Positions 17,648 to 26,093 of a stretch of 64,000 nucleotides of DNA are shown here, in pieces. Source of the DNA: Bacteroidetes bacterium GWF2_38_335 (GTDB taxonomy: Bacteria > Bacteroidota > Bacteroidia > Bacteroidales > GWF2-38-335); contig MEOH01000011.1 of NCBI GenBank assembly GCA_001769535.1, forward strand, positions 140,443 through 204,442, written 5' to 3'. Below the pieces are notes generated by a model that did no database searches, was not told the origin of the DNA, and saw only the letters and a list, made by a program, of their open reading frames with translations. A program made the translations under genes and the position numbers. The stretch's first letter is position 1. The number at the start of each line of letters is the position of its first letter.

Positions 17648-18397
17648 ATGAAATGGATTGGTCTGATAATATTAGCTTTAATTTGTATTGCTTATTATGA
17701 TTCAATTTTTGTAAGTAAAGAAAACGAAGTGCAATATGAATATTATGAGACAGGAGAACTAAAAATTGCTATGCCATTAAAGGACAATAAACCTCATGGA
17801 CAAGGTGTTCTTTTTTCAAAGGAAGGTGATACTTTAGTTATTTTTCAATATTTACATGGGTTGAAAAATGGCATAGAAATACATTATCTATCAGATGGAT
17901 TTGAAAAAAGATTTTATAAAAGGGATACTATTCAATGGTTAAGGGTATACAACGAAAATGCAAATCTTGTTTTTTTTCAATTGTTTAAATATGGAATAGT
18001 AACACATGAATTTCATTATGATTCTTTAGGTGCAATAATCAATCCTAAGCCATTTATTTCATTTCAACCACCAGAGGATTCTTTTGTTTATGGTGTTGAA
18101 AATAAAGTTGATGTTTATGTCTTAAATTTCGATACAAATTCTCAGATTGATTTTGAACTTTATAGGACTTTAAAACTGAAAGATTCCGTATCAAGAGAAA
18201 AATTAATATTTGATTATAAAATAAATAATACAGGTAGAATTACAATTATACCTCAAAAGCAGGGTAAATATTTTATGACTGCAGTTATTAAAGAAGATTT
18301 TCCAGAAGAAATTACTTCGATTAGTCAAGGGGATACTTCATTTAAACAGACAAGTATTAAAACATGGTATACTTTTGATGTTTATTTTAAAGATTAA
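17648..18397 (+). CDS. Membrane-anchored MORN/YwqK-like protein
   Basis: 249 residues. An N-terminal hydrophobic anchor (MKWIGLIILALICIAYY) is followed by YwqK/MORN-like repeats at ~30-100 ('YEYYETGELKIAMPLKDNKP', 'GVLFSKEGD', 'GLKNGIEIHYLSDG'). The C-terminal half is beta-rich and not recognised. Probably periplasmic, tethered to the inner membrane. These repeats are often annotated 'toxin-antitoxin YwqK', but no partner toxin gene is present here, so that role is not supported. Confidence 0.7.
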   Translation: MKWIGLIILALICIAYYDSIFVSKENEVQYEYYETGELKIAMPLKDNKPHGQGVLFSKEGDTLVIFQYLHGLKNGIEIHYLSDGFEKRFYKRDTIQWLRVYNENANLVFFQLFKYGIVTHEFHYDSLGAIINPKPFISFQPPEDSFVYGVENKVDVYVLNFDTNSQIDFELYRTLKLKDSVSREKLIFDYKINNTGRITIIPQKQGKYFMTAVIKEDFPEEITSISQGDTSFKQTSIKTWYTFDVYFKD

Positions 18398-18513
18398 CCG
18401 GCAACAAAAATTAGTTAAGTATGCTAACGCAGATGTTATAAGTAAAAACATTTTAAAAACCGTTTTTATTATTGAAAATTACATTTATATTGCATTCTAT
18501 ATAAAAAAATAAC

Positions 18514-19191
18514 ATGTGGTATCTGATCGTAATATTGGTTTTGCTTGCAGGAATTTTCTTTACAAACAAAATTCATGCGCAGATAAAAAATGAGTCGGAA
18601 AAGGAACTCAAAACAAAGAAAAAATCTTCTGTGGAAAGCGATACCCTGACACCTCTTTACACAAAAGAGCAAATTGAAGAAAAGCTCGATTATTTATGCA
18701 AAACTCCGCCCCCTGACGAATTGTCCTTCGGAGCAATGTGCTATTCGGTAATAGTTACAGCCGTTCAGGAAAAGTACACTTATGTTTGTCCGGTGTGCGG
18801 AGAAAAAACAATTTACAGAAGAAGGAAAATGGAAGATGACAAATGGGGGGGGGGAAGTTTTTGGGCACTTGAATCAGGTTTAAATGCCTGTCGGCGCGAG
18901 GTTGAGAAAGTAAAAGGAATAAACATCAGATTGGATGAATCAGCGTTTTGCAAACATTGTTCACCCAAAATTGAAAAGCATGAAATTTGCTTATTGATAA
19001 ATATTCAAGGCGAAAGTGATACAACACGGGTTTGTGACGTTGATTACGAGGACATTGTAATTATACAAGAGTTTCTTAGCGGTCAACTGATGCACAAAGG
19101 AGGAAATGACAGCAAATTGCCCTTGGTTAAAAATGCAGATCGGATAAAGCAATTGTTGGGGTTTGCATTTAAGGAGGAAAAAGCTGAATGA
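18514..19191 (+). CDS. Hypothetical zinc-ribbon protein with N-terminal membrane segment
   Basis: 225 residues. TM segment or signal at 1-22 (MWYLIVILVLLAGIFFTNKI). Two Cys pairs, 'CPVCGEK' (~92) and 'CKHC' (~152), could form one split zinc ribbon, with an Arg/Lys-rich loop between them ('IYRRRKMEDD'). A run of eight G residues (GGGGGG region, ~18844) encodes 'WGGGS'. No family recognised. Likely membrane-attached with a periplasmic or cytoplasmic metal-binding domain. Confidence 0.65.
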   Translation: MWYLIVILVLLAGIFFTNKIHAQIKNESEKELKTKKKSSVESDTLTPLYTKEQIEEKLDYLCKTPPPDELSFGAMCYSVIVTAVQEKYTYVCPVCGEKTIYRRRKMEDDKWGGGSFWALESGLNACRREVEKVKGINIRLDESAFCKHCSPKIEKHEICLLINIQGESDTTRVCDVDYEDIVIIQEFLSGQLMHKGGNDSKLPLVKNADRIKQLLGFAFKEEKAE

Positions 19192-19327
19192 GTTTGATTT
19201 TGTACAGAGTCACTTTTATTAATTATTCAGTTACCCCGTTGAGATGGCTTGATCCATGCTATGGATAACATTCAAAGAATTTGCCTATACTTTTTTTGAA
19301 TATTTGAAGGTCTTGAATGATTTTAAG

Positions 19328-20680
19328 TTAATCTTTAACACATCGGCAGCTAAAGCCACTTTCTACTGCATAACTTGATCGTCCTACAACTGTTAAACTG
19401 TAATTTAACGCATGAACCCATGACATGAAAAAAGTTTCGGTGGTTGTCCAAAAGTAAGCACTTTGGCCAAAATCTTCGAAAACACCATTCCATGTATCTC
19501 CGCCGGGCAGAGCTGAAAATCCGGTCAAATTTGTTGCCCCGGTATTTGGAGCCCACCAGAAAGATGTGCAGGTTTCCTTCAGGTTGCCACCTTCGTCGGT
19601 TCCGAGCAGACTGATTGTTGATTCGTTATAAGGAAAAGCACTTGGGTTGCTTCCGGCATTTCTTTCTAAAGTTGTCCACTCATAATGCGATGGAATATGC
19701 CAGCCATTTGGACACAATCCTTTTACAGGTGTTGAACACTTGTCGTTTGGCGGGGCACCGGAGCCATTACATGGAGCGGATCCCTGCATGAGGTTTGACC
19801 ATTCATACAATCCGCCCATTGGACAATCAGGATCGGCCTGACCGTAAACATCCATGCAAAATTTTGTTCCTGAAACCTGCGGACTTGTTACAGGAACATA
19901 TGTGCCTGCGTTTAAGTTTTCTGCCATCCACCATTGATTTCCAATTTGAACAATGGTATAGTTGTTTCCATCGGAATCTGTGCAGGGAATAAAGGTGAAA
20001 TTAACAGTCTGGCTGGATGTAGGAACAATCATAAATACAGTGCGGTAAATGCCTGATATTCCTGTAAGTTTTATAATATCTCCCGAATTATACTGCATTT
20101 GAACAACGGAGGTTGTGTTTTTTAAATTATTGGAGTTTTTAACGGTTTTGATTTTTTGGCTTTCAGAACCGTCGATTTTGGTGCTTTGAAGTTTGATTTC
20201 AGGAATACCTGCTTCTTCGGAAGTGCAAATAATTTTTCCGGAGCAGGTAAATGATTCCGATTTAATTTGAATTAAATACACACCAATGGATAAACCACTT
20301 AATCGGAAACTGTTTTTGCCCTTTTGTAAATCGTTTTGAATTCGGGTAACTATTTTGCCTGTCATGTCAGAAATTTCAATGATGGCATTAACTGAAACAG
20401 GGGTTTCAAATTCAATGTTGCAAAAATTAATAAAAGGGTTTGGGAAAATGCTTAATGCGCTGTTCCTGCTTTCAACAACATTGCCAATTCCTAATTCATT
20501 AACGAGATTTAAAATGTCATCTCCTAATATGCTTATACTGGTACACTGTGTCAGATTTTCAACTTTTACAGAGTCAATATCGGTTTCTGCCCCTGTTGCT
20601 GTAAAGCTGATCTGGTAATCCTGTGCCTGATTAAAAAAAGCAATTATTCCAAATATCAAAACAAATAATTTTGATTTCAT
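19328..20680 (-). CDS. Secreted FISUMP-domain protein with an internal T9SS-like sorting module
   Basis: 450 residues from ATG 20680, chosen because the signal peptide (MKSKLFVLIFGIIAFFNQAQ) begins there; an upstream ATG at 20704 adds eight residues. Residues ~85-165 look like a type A sorting domain ('SIFPNPFINFCNIEF', 'GVYLIQIKSESFTCSGKIIC'), but they are internal. The C-terminal ~200 residues are a FISUMP (Fibrobacter major paralogous) domain ('IVQIGNQWWMAENLNAGTY', 'PNGWHIPSHYEW', 'GFSCRCVKD'). Probably cell-surface or secreted. Function of FISUMP domains is unknown. Confidence 0.82.
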   Translation of the reverse strand: MKSKLFVLIFGIIAFFNQAQDYQISFTATGAETDIDSVKVENLTQCTSISILGDDILNLVNELGIGNVVESRNSALSIFPNPFINFCNIEFETPVSVNAIIEISDMTGKIVTRIQNDLQKGKNSFRLSGLSIGVYLIQIKSESFTCSGKIICTSEEAGIPEIKLQSTKIDGSESQKIKTVKNSNNLKNTTSVVQMQYNSGDIIKLTGISGIYRTVFMIVPTSSQTVNFTFIPCTDSDGNNYTIVQIGNQWWMAENLNAGTYVPVTSPQVSGTKFCMDVYGQADPDCPMGGLYEWSNLMQGSAPCNGSGAPPNDKCSTPVKGLCPNGWHIPSHYEWTTLERNAGSNPSAFPYNESTISLLGTDEGGNLKETCTSFWWAPNTGATNLTGFSALPGGDTWNGVFEDFGQSAYFWTTTETFFMSWVHALNYSLTVVGRSSYAVESGFSCRCVKD

Positions 20681-20754
20681 TGTATTATGATTTAGGCTTC
20701 GCATAAAAAAAATGTCTTATGCTGTTTCATTAAAATAATGGTCTTAATTTCACA

Positions 20755-20762
20755 CAAATATA
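20755..20762 (-). promoter_or_regulatory. -7 box TATATTTG for the FISUMP gene
   Basis: Minus-strand TATATTTG, an exact TAnnTTTG match about 75 bp upstream of the chosen start. Confidence 0.45.
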
Positions 20763-20876
20763 ATGAAATGCAGCATTATAACAAGTTGGATTAGATAATT
20801 ATACTTCATTAATAGAGATTCAAAAACAGAATTTATTTTTTTTTACAAAACATAATCGTGATAATGCAATATTCAG

Positions 20877-20884
20877 TAAATTTG
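20877..20884 (+). promoter_or_regulatory. -7 box TAAATTTG
   Basis: Exact TAnnTTTG match, 33 bp before the ATG of the following secreted protein. Confidence 0.45.
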
Positions 20885-20916
20885 TAAATTCACAAGCAGT
20901 AGATTAATTGAAAAAA

Positions 20917-21759
20917 ATGAGTATGAAAAAAATTTATTTATCTCTGGTATTACTTCTTTTTATTATATTTTCAAACGCACAGGAGTTCGCTTTTCCCATA
21001 TATTTTGAAGATGCAGCAGGTTACAAAGATACATTGGTCCTGGGATATGACATCACAGCCACTGATTCGGTTGACATTGCATTTGATGAAATCAATATTA
21101 TCTCAGAGCCATTGAACGATGAGCTTGATGTGCGTGTCAGCAATGCTTTTTTCAGGGGTTACGGCGAATTGCCAGCAACATACCACACAAAAAAACAAAT
21201 TATTAAAAACTCATGCGGTTATGGATTTCCTGTTTATCCGGTTATCTGTATTGACATCAAATCAAACCATTGGCCGGTAAATGTGATGTGGGACAGTACT
21301 TTATTTGTTGATACATGCGTTGCCGAGAGTCAGTTTGCAAGTTTTTTATATTGGAGTTGGGATATTACCTGGCCCAATGATTTTAATCTGTATTTAAACC
21401 AGCAAAGTTCGCAAATCGCCAAAACCGAAAGCGATCCTTCCGATGATTTGACTTATTATATAAATGATAGCGGGGACACCATCCGGGTGTTTTTTATTGT
21501 GCTGGATGATGAGCAATACACCGAAAATATTGAAAGTCATGAAGTTTTTGATTTTAAAATATTCAACAACAAAGAAATTCTCACAGTCAGTTCAGATCAA
21601 TTTGTCATTGGTAAAATTGAAATACTCGATTTAGCAGGGAAAACCGTAATTGTTGAAAATGCTAAAGCCATTAGCATTGCAGGTTTGCCTGAGGGATTGT
21701 ATTTATGCAGGGTTTATGTCAGTTCCGGCATAATTAAGACTTTTAAATTTATAAAATAA
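20917..21759 (+). CDS. Secreted protein with short T9SS-like C-terminus
   Basis: 280 residues from ATG 20917 (ATG 20923 is equally possible). Signal peptide (MKKIYLSLVLLLFIIFSNAQ). The mature domain begins with beta-strands 'FAFPIYFEDAAGYKDTLVLG', a pattern seen in other T9SS cargo of this phylum, but no function is recognised. The last ~60 residues ('GKIEILDLAGKTVIVENAK', 'GLYLCRVYVSSGIIKTFKFI') are a truncated-looking type A sorting domain. Confidence 0.75.
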   Translation: MSMKKIYLSLVLLLFIIFSNAQEFAFPIYFEDAAGYKDTLVLGYDITATDSVDIAFDEINIISEPLNDELDVRVSNAFFRGYGELPATYHTKKQIIKNSCGYGFPVYPVICIDIKSNHWPVNVMWDSTLFVDTCVAESQFASFLYWSWDITWPNDFNLYLNQQSSQIAKTESDPSDDLTYYINDSGDTIRVFFIVLDDEQYTENIESHEVFDFKIFNNKEILTVSSDQFVIGKIEILDLAGKTVIVENAKAISIAGLPEGLYLCRVYVSSGIIKTFKFIK

Positions 21760-21805
21760 TTTTTAGGGCAAAAAAAACTTTTATCTACATGCCATTTATA
21801 ATTTT

Positions 21806-21871
21806 CAGAAAAAAAAGAATGCTATATTAATTCCGAAACTGGTGAAGCTGATTAGGGAGTTTTTGGGGTAG
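21806..21871 (+). pseudogene. 3' remnant of a small HTH gene (paralogue of 44016-44204)
   Basis: The last ~40 bp (GGTGAAGCTGATTAGGGAG then TTTTTGGGGTAG) are almost identical to the 3' end of the HTH gene at 44016-44204 and encode 'LIPK.VKLIREFLG' plus stop. Just upstream, AGAAAAAAAAGAAT also matches, but a 1-bp deletion breaks the frame. No 5' part remains. Confidence 0.7.
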
Positions 21872-21872
21872 G

Positions 21873-22013
21873 TTATAAATAAATTCCAAATTCAAAATTT
21901 AAAGAAGGAGTATTTGTTTTTGAATAGTCTTTCTCAAGTGCATAAGTTAAACTTGTTTCAAAGGAAATATTACTATTAATAAAATAAGCATAACCAATTC
22001 CAGAGATTTTTTG
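21873..22013 (-). pseudogene. C-terminal remnant of an outer-membrane beta-barrel gene
   Basis: An open minus-strand frame of ~46 codons ends in a canonical barrel C-terminus: 'GIGYAYFINSNISFETSLTY' then '..NTPSLNFEFGIYL' and stop. It is closed upstream by a stop at 22014-22016 and has no start or signal peptide. It looks like a truncated leftover, tail-to-tail with the HTH remnant. Confidence 0.55.
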
Positions 22014-22084
22014 TTATTGTTAACAACATCTCTTATCATAAAATATTTTTTTAATATAAAAGGTTCTAAAAAAAAGAAAAATTA

Positions 22085-22092
22085 TATATTTG
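22085..22092 (+). promoter_or_regulatory. -7 box TATATTTG
   Basis: Exact TAnnTTTG match 40 bp before ATG 22132. It supports that ATG over the upstream TTG at 22090, which lies inside the promoter. Confidence 0.5.
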
Positions 22093-22131
22093 CCTCAAAA
22101 TAATATTATCATAAAACAAGCAAAAGTTAAT

Positions 22132-23385
22132 ATGAATAAATACATTGAGCAACTAATTGAGCAGTTTGATGAATCAAAAAAAAGAATTGTCAGTCAGGAA
22201 GAAGCCATGTATATAATTAAAGGAACTAATCCTGATGAAATTGATTTTGAAGAAGTTGAAAACTATATTTATGGAGAAAGGACACCTTTATCTGAAATAT
22301 TGGGAATAGATAAATCATCTTTGCCTGATGATTCACTGCTGGATGACAAACAGGTTGAAACCCTTGCTTTAGAATGCGAAGAATTATGGAATTGCTATAA
22401 TTTTTATGCAGATTTTCCCGAAAATGTACCTCCAAGATTGCGATATAGAAAATTTAGGGAAAGCTGGGATGAGCCCTCTATGTATATGAGCAGCGGCCAT
22501 TCTCATTTTGAATTTTGCAACTATGATAAGGAAGAATGTCCATTTCCTGAATATTGCAATAAGTGCAGTGAATTAGAGGAAGAATATAAGTTGTATGAAA
22601 ATCCCGTTCAGCCCGGGGATACCATCAGTGATTTTATCGAGAAACAAGGCGTAACTGATGGACCGGGCAGGGTAAAGGTGTTAAAAGAAAAAATAAAGGA
22701 TTTTGACCATGCCAAATGTATTCCGGGAATACACAATTATTGTGACAGATGGTGTGAAAGGTGCCAATTTACCGGAAATTGTACTGTGTTTCTGTTTGAA
22801 AAAGACATCAGTGAATCAAACCAGCAATCCAATGGGAATGATTTTCTGGATTATTTGTCCCTGATGTTTGAAGCAACGGGTGAAATATTATCGGAACAAA
22901 TGAATAAGTTTAATGTTGAATTTCATGAAATAGTGCCGCCGCACCCGGATTTTATGCACATTGATCATCCGTTGGTAAAATTTTCGGCAGGATATTCTGA
23001 AAAAGTAAACAATTGGTATAGATCAGGATGTTTTGATGTAATAAATAAAGAAAATCAAAATGAAATAAATTGTGAAGCGACAGAGGTTATTTTGTGGTAT
23101 CACCTATTTATTACGGCAAAATTAGAAAGGGCTTGTCTGGATTTTAAAGATTTTGAGGAATTTGAGGAATATGATGGTGCCCAGTATGATTCCAATGGCT
23201 CCGCGAAAATTGCCATGATAGCCATTAAAAGGTCAATTGCCGCATGGGGATTATTGCTTGAAAAGCATTTAAACCATGAAGATGAGATATATTCGTTCCT
23301 GAAAATATTAGGTGAATTGCTCGGGAAAACAAAAACAGCTTTCCCCGATGCTGAATGTTTTATCAGACCAGGATTGGATGAATAG
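22132..23385 (+). CDS. Hypothetical Cys-rich protein
   Basis: 417 residues from ATG 22132. No signal peptide, so cytoplasmic. The centre carries a dense cysteine cluster: 'CNYDKEECPFPEYCNKC' (~135-155) and 'CIPGIHNYCDRWCERCQF' (~200-218) with 'GNC'. Nine or so Cys in this spacing suggest zinc or an iron-sulphur cluster. The rest is acidic and helical, with a conserved-looking 'PPHPDFMHIDHPLVKFSAGY' stretch at ~280. I recall 'HNYCDRWCERC' in uncharacterised bacterial proteins but know no function. It begins the accessory region ahead of the AbiE modules. Confidence 0.7.
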   Translation: MNKYIEQLIEQFDESKKRIVSQEEAMYIIKGTNPDEIDFEEVENYIYGERTPLSEILGIDKSSLPDDSLLDDKQVETLALECEELWNCYNFYADFPENVPPRLRYRKFRESWDEPSMYMSSGHSHFEFCNYDKEECPFPEYCNKCSELEEEYKLYENPVQPGDTISDFIEKQGVTDGPGRVKVLKEKIKDFDHAKCIPGIHNYCDRWCERCQFTGNCTVFLFEKDISESNQQSNGNDFLDYLSLMFEATGEILSEQMNKFNVEFHEIVPPHPDFMHIDHPLVKFSAGYSEKVNNWYRSGCFDVINKENQNEINCEATEVILWYHLFITAKLERACLDFKDFEEFEEYDGAQYDSNGSAKIAMIAIKRSIAAWGLLLEKHLNHEDEIYSFLKILGELLGKTKTAFPDAECFIRPGLDE

Positions 23386-23530
23386 AAATAAAGTATTGTT
23401 TTAATCACTTGCTATTAATGTTTTGTGACGTTTTTTCTTTTTTATTCTTTGAAAGCATATATTCATGGGCTTTTTGTAGTCATTTAGGATGGGGCAGATC
23501 CATGAACCCACTCGTGTTTACAAAATAAAT

Positions 23531-23558
23531 GTCAGGTAATTACCGGTAGTTACCTGAC
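23531..23558 (+). promoter_or_regulatory. Inverted-repeat operator of the first AbiE operon
   Basis: GTCAGGTAATTACC and GGTAGTTACCTGAC form a 28-bp palindrome with one mismatched pair, 6 bp before the TATCTTTG -7 box. AbiEi antitoxins are known to repress their own operon by binding inverted repeats, so this is the expected site. Confidence 0.65.
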
Positions 23559-23564
23559 TTTTTA

Positions 23565-23572
23565 TATCTTTG
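23565..23572 (+). promoter_or_regulatory. -7 box TATCTTTG of the first AbiE operon
   Basis: Exact TAnnTTTG match 18 bp before the antitoxin ATG and adjacent to the palindromic operator. Confidence 0.6.
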
Positions 23573-23590
23573 CATCAAATCTGATAAATA

Positions 23591-24316
23591 ATGAAAATGC
23601 CTGATATTATAGAAAGTAAGATACGACGCCTACCGGTTGGCTATGTTTTCACCTATGAGGATTTTGATATTCCGGTGGATAAGGTCGATGCCCTTACCAA
23701 AGCACTCAGTCGTATGGTACAGGATGGCAAAATTCGCAAGCTGTCACCGGGGCGTTTTTACAAACCCCGTTGTACAGATTTTGGCGAGTTAAAGCCTGAA
23801 GTTTACCAGGTGGTGAAAGACCTTTTGGAACAGAACGGTAATATTCTCGGTTACCTTACTGGCTATTCTTCCTTCAATAAGCTTGGGCTTACAACACAAA
23901 TCTCAAGCATCATTCAGATTGGTGCCAATGAACCTAAAAAAAGCATCACACGTGGCATTTATAAAATCCGGTTTATTAAGCAGCCAAATACAATAACAAA
24001 AGAAAACATACCCTTGTTGCGCATTCTCGATGCTATCCGGAACATCAAAGAAATACCAGATACAACGGTGCAGGATTCATGCAAAATACTTATCAATATT
24101 GCAAAAAAAATCAACAATGATGACATAGAGATTATTGTACGGCTTGCAAAAAAATACAACCCTGCCACCCGTGCTTTATCGGGTGCAATTATTGATTTGT
24201 GCTACGGCGGGAAGGTTGCAGAACCTTTGCTAAAATCATTAAACCCATCCTCAGAATATGAGTTTGGAATATCAGACAACATATTGCCCAACAAACTTAA
24301 ATGGAACATAAGATGA
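23591..24316 (+). CDS. abiEi: AbiEi-type antitoxin (DUF6088 family), copy 1
   Basis: 241 residues. N-terminal winged helix ('RRLPVGYVFTYEDF', 'VDALTKALSRMVQDGKI', 'KLSPGRFYKP', about 10-60) for DNA binding, then the AbiEi C-terminal domain ('LGYLTGYSSFNKLGLTTQ', 'ILDAIRNIKEIPD'). In type IV toxin-antitoxin systems this protein represses its own promoter and counters the AbiEii nucleotidyltransferase. The toxin gene starts inside its stop codon (ATGA). A 28-bp palindrome covers the promoter. The same architecture is repeated 2.5 kb downstream by a divergent copy. Confidence 0.87.
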   Translation: MKMPDIIESKIRRLPVGYVFTYEDFDIPVDKVDALTKALSRMVQDGKIRKLSPGRFYKPRCTDFGELKPEVYQVVKDLLEQNGNILGYLTGYSSFNKLGLTTQISSIIQIGANEPKKSITRGIYKIRFIKQPNTITKENIPLLRILDAIRNIKEIPDTTVQDSCKILINIAKKINNDDIEIIVRLAKKYNPATRALSGAIIDLCYGGKVAEPLLKSLNPSSEYEFGISDNILPNKLKWNIR

Positions 24317-25272
24317 ACCTGCATAATGATAAAAATTCGTTTTTTGCTGCTGTTCAGGCAACTTCCGATAAACTGGAAATATTACCTGTGTTTATCGAAA
24401 AGGATTACTGGATAACATTGGTTCTAAAACGGCTCTCTGAGAGTAAATTCAACGATGGGGTAGTGTTCAAGGGTGGAACATCTCTGTCAAAAGGGTACAA
24501 ATTGATAGACCGTTTTTCTGAGGACATTGATATTGCTGTACTGAATGTTTCCGAATTGTCTGGCAATCAGGTAAAGAATCTTATTCGTGACGTTGTAAGG
24601 GATATATCTGTTGATCTTACAGAAATTCCTGACCATCCCGGAACAAGTAAGGGCTCAGGTTTTCGCAAATCATATTTCACTTATTCTAAAACTGGTGATT
24701 CTCGTTTCTATGAAGGTTTTTCAGACAAACTTATCATCGAAATAAATTCTTTTGCAAATCCCTTTCCATATGAAAAAAGGGAAATAAACTGTCTGATAAG
24801 TACATCGCTTGCAATGAACAATCAAAATGATCTGATAAAAAAATATGAATTACTTCCTTTCAGGATTAATGTTCTGAATAAACAACAGACTATGATTGAA
24901 AAACTGGTTTCTTTGTTTCGTTCTTCTTTTGAAGAAAATCCGAATACAGGTGTATTAGCCAAGATTCGTCATTTTTACGATTTGTATTTTCTTTTAGCAG
25001 ACAAGGATTGCAGGGTGTTTATTGATTCTTCTGATTTTGCAAAACAGTTCAGTGAAATATGGCTGCATGACCAGACTATTTTTGATGACCCCACCGGGTG
25101 GAAAGGTCAAACTGTTTCTCAATCACCGTTATTCAATGATCTTTTGGCAATATGGGATTCTGTAAAATCGACGTATAGACGTGAATTATCTGGTTTTGTA
25201 TTTAAACAAATACCTAATGAAGAATTGATTATTGATTCTATTTACTACATTATTAAAAAGTTACCAAAATAA
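24313..25272 (+). CDS. abiEii: AbiEii-type nucleotidyltransferase toxin, copy 1
   Basis: 319 residues from ATG 24313, preferred over ATG 24301 because it gives the ATGA overlap seen in the second copy and aligns 'MNLHNDKNSF' with 'MRLHENKNLY'. The nucleotidyltransferase motif is intact: 'VFKGGTSLSKGYKLIDRFSE' followed by 'DIDIAV' (~53-78), i.e. GG-(T)-S-L-x(n)-D-x-D. Downstream motifs 'MIEKLVSLFRSSFE' and 'KIRHFYDLYFLL' are typical of DUF1814/AbiEii. The toxin transfers nucleotides to tRNA or other targets and causes growth arrest or abortive infection. Confidence 0.87.
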   Translation: MNLHNDKNSFFAAVQATSDKLEILPVFIEKDYWITLVLKRLSESKFNDGVVFKGGTSLSKGYKLIDRFSEDIDIAVLNVSELSGNQVKNLIRDVVRDISVDLTEIPDHPGTSKGSGFRKSYFTYSKTGDSRFYEGFSDKLIIEINSFANPFPYEKREINCLISTSLAMNNQNDLIKKYELLPFRINVLNKQQTMIEKLVSLFRSSFEENPNTGVLAKIRHFYDLYFLLADKDCRVFIDSSDFAKQFSEIWLHDQTIFDDPTGWKGQTVSQSPLFNDLLAIWDSVKSTYRRELSGFVFKQIPNEELIIDSIYYIIKKLPK

Positions 25273-25321
25273 AAAATATAATTTATCAGGAATGATGCAC
25301 AATTTTGCATTAAATTACTGA

Positions 25322-25402
25322 TACTTTGCAGGCCGGAAAAGTGCTAGCAAAAATAAACAGGCACTATACCATGATCTTGAGCAAAATGGGTTTTACTTTT
25401 GA
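25322..25402 (+). other. Possible 3' coding remnant
   Basis: A short frame 'YFAGRKSASKNKQALYHDLE' + 'QNGFYF' ending in TGA, with no start codon upstream before a stop. It resembles the tail of a lost gene, but the family is not recognisable. It lies just before the tRNA-like scar. The 833-bp gap it belongs to has no complete gene. Confidence 0.25.
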
Positions 25403-25437
25403 GATTATTCCTTGGTCCTATTAGAAGTGTCCCACCA

Positions 25438-25510
25438 ACAAAAAAGCCCACCCTTCGGGCAGGCATTTTTAGGTTGCGGAGAGGGGGGGACGTTGAACCC
25501 TTCCCTAACC
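25438..25510 (-). other. Possible tRNA 3'-end scar plus terminator hairpin
   Basis: On the minus strand, GGGTTCAACGTCCC then CCTCTCCGCAACC resembles the T-arm and acceptor end of a serine-type tRNA, followed by a GCCTGCCCGAAGGGTGGGC hairpin and a T-run. No D-arm or anticodon arm precedes it, so this is at most a 3' fragment, as left by integration of a mobile element at a tRNA gene. Confidence 0.3.
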
Positions 25511-25935
25511 GATTATATTATAATATTTTACAGCAATGCAAAAAATAGGCCTACCGATTTGCACACCTGATTTTTGCAAAATTTTTATTTTATGTTAATG
25601 AACCTTTTACGTCGTTTTGCAACGTGTTGACAAATATATAAATAAAACTTTTTCCGAACAAATAATTTTGGGTTCATTTTTTTGAAAAATAAGCGTCTCC
25701 CCTATTTTTGCGATTGTATTATGCAGATAATCTGTTAGTTATTTTTAGTATTAAAGTATATGTGCTGGGGACGGTAAATTTTGGGCGTTTTTTTCAGCGA
25801 GGATTTATATCGAAAAAATAGATCATAAGATGTGATAATTTTTCAATTCATTTTGTGGATATTTTAAGAAGTAAATTTAATCCATTAATAAACAAATATT
25901 TAAAGATTTAATTAGATTATTATATTGAAATACAA

Positions 25936-26046
25936 TATGATGTGAGTTATTAATAAGTGACGCAAATAAGTGTAATTCAATGTATTTTTGTAAATACCAA
26001 AAAATCATGGCAGCGCATTGACGTTAATGTGCTCGGAGATCATTAA
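25936..26046 (+). pseudogene. Remnant promoter and first codons of a paralogue of the 28121 gene
   Basis: The segment matches 28030-28165: the words CAAATAAGTGYAATTCRATG and TATTTTTGTAAATACCA, then codons for 'TKKSWQRIDVNVLGDH' and a stop, against 'TKKPWQRIDVNLLGDI' in the intact gene. The ~40-bp leader and ATG are missing, exactly between two ACCA words, which looks like a short-repeat deletion. The second AbiE operator begins at the end of this remnant. Confidence 0.7.
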
Positions 26047-26081
26047 ATTGTCAAGTTTTTTGCTCCATAAACTTGACAATT
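26046..26081 (+). promoter_or_regulatory. Inverted-repeat operator of the second AbiE operon
   Basis: AATTGTCAAGTTT (26046-26058) and its perfect reverse complement AAACTTGACAATT (26069-26081) lie 12 bp before the -7 box. The sequence differs from the operator of copy 1, implying different DNA specificity of the two AbiEi proteins. Confidence 0.65.
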
Positions 26082-26093
26082 AGAAAAAATAAT

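Noticed and set aside
17648..18397. YwqK-type antitoxin with an adjacent toxin
   Set aside because: The neighbouring gene is a zinc-ribbon protein separated by 116 bp; nothing indicates a toxin.
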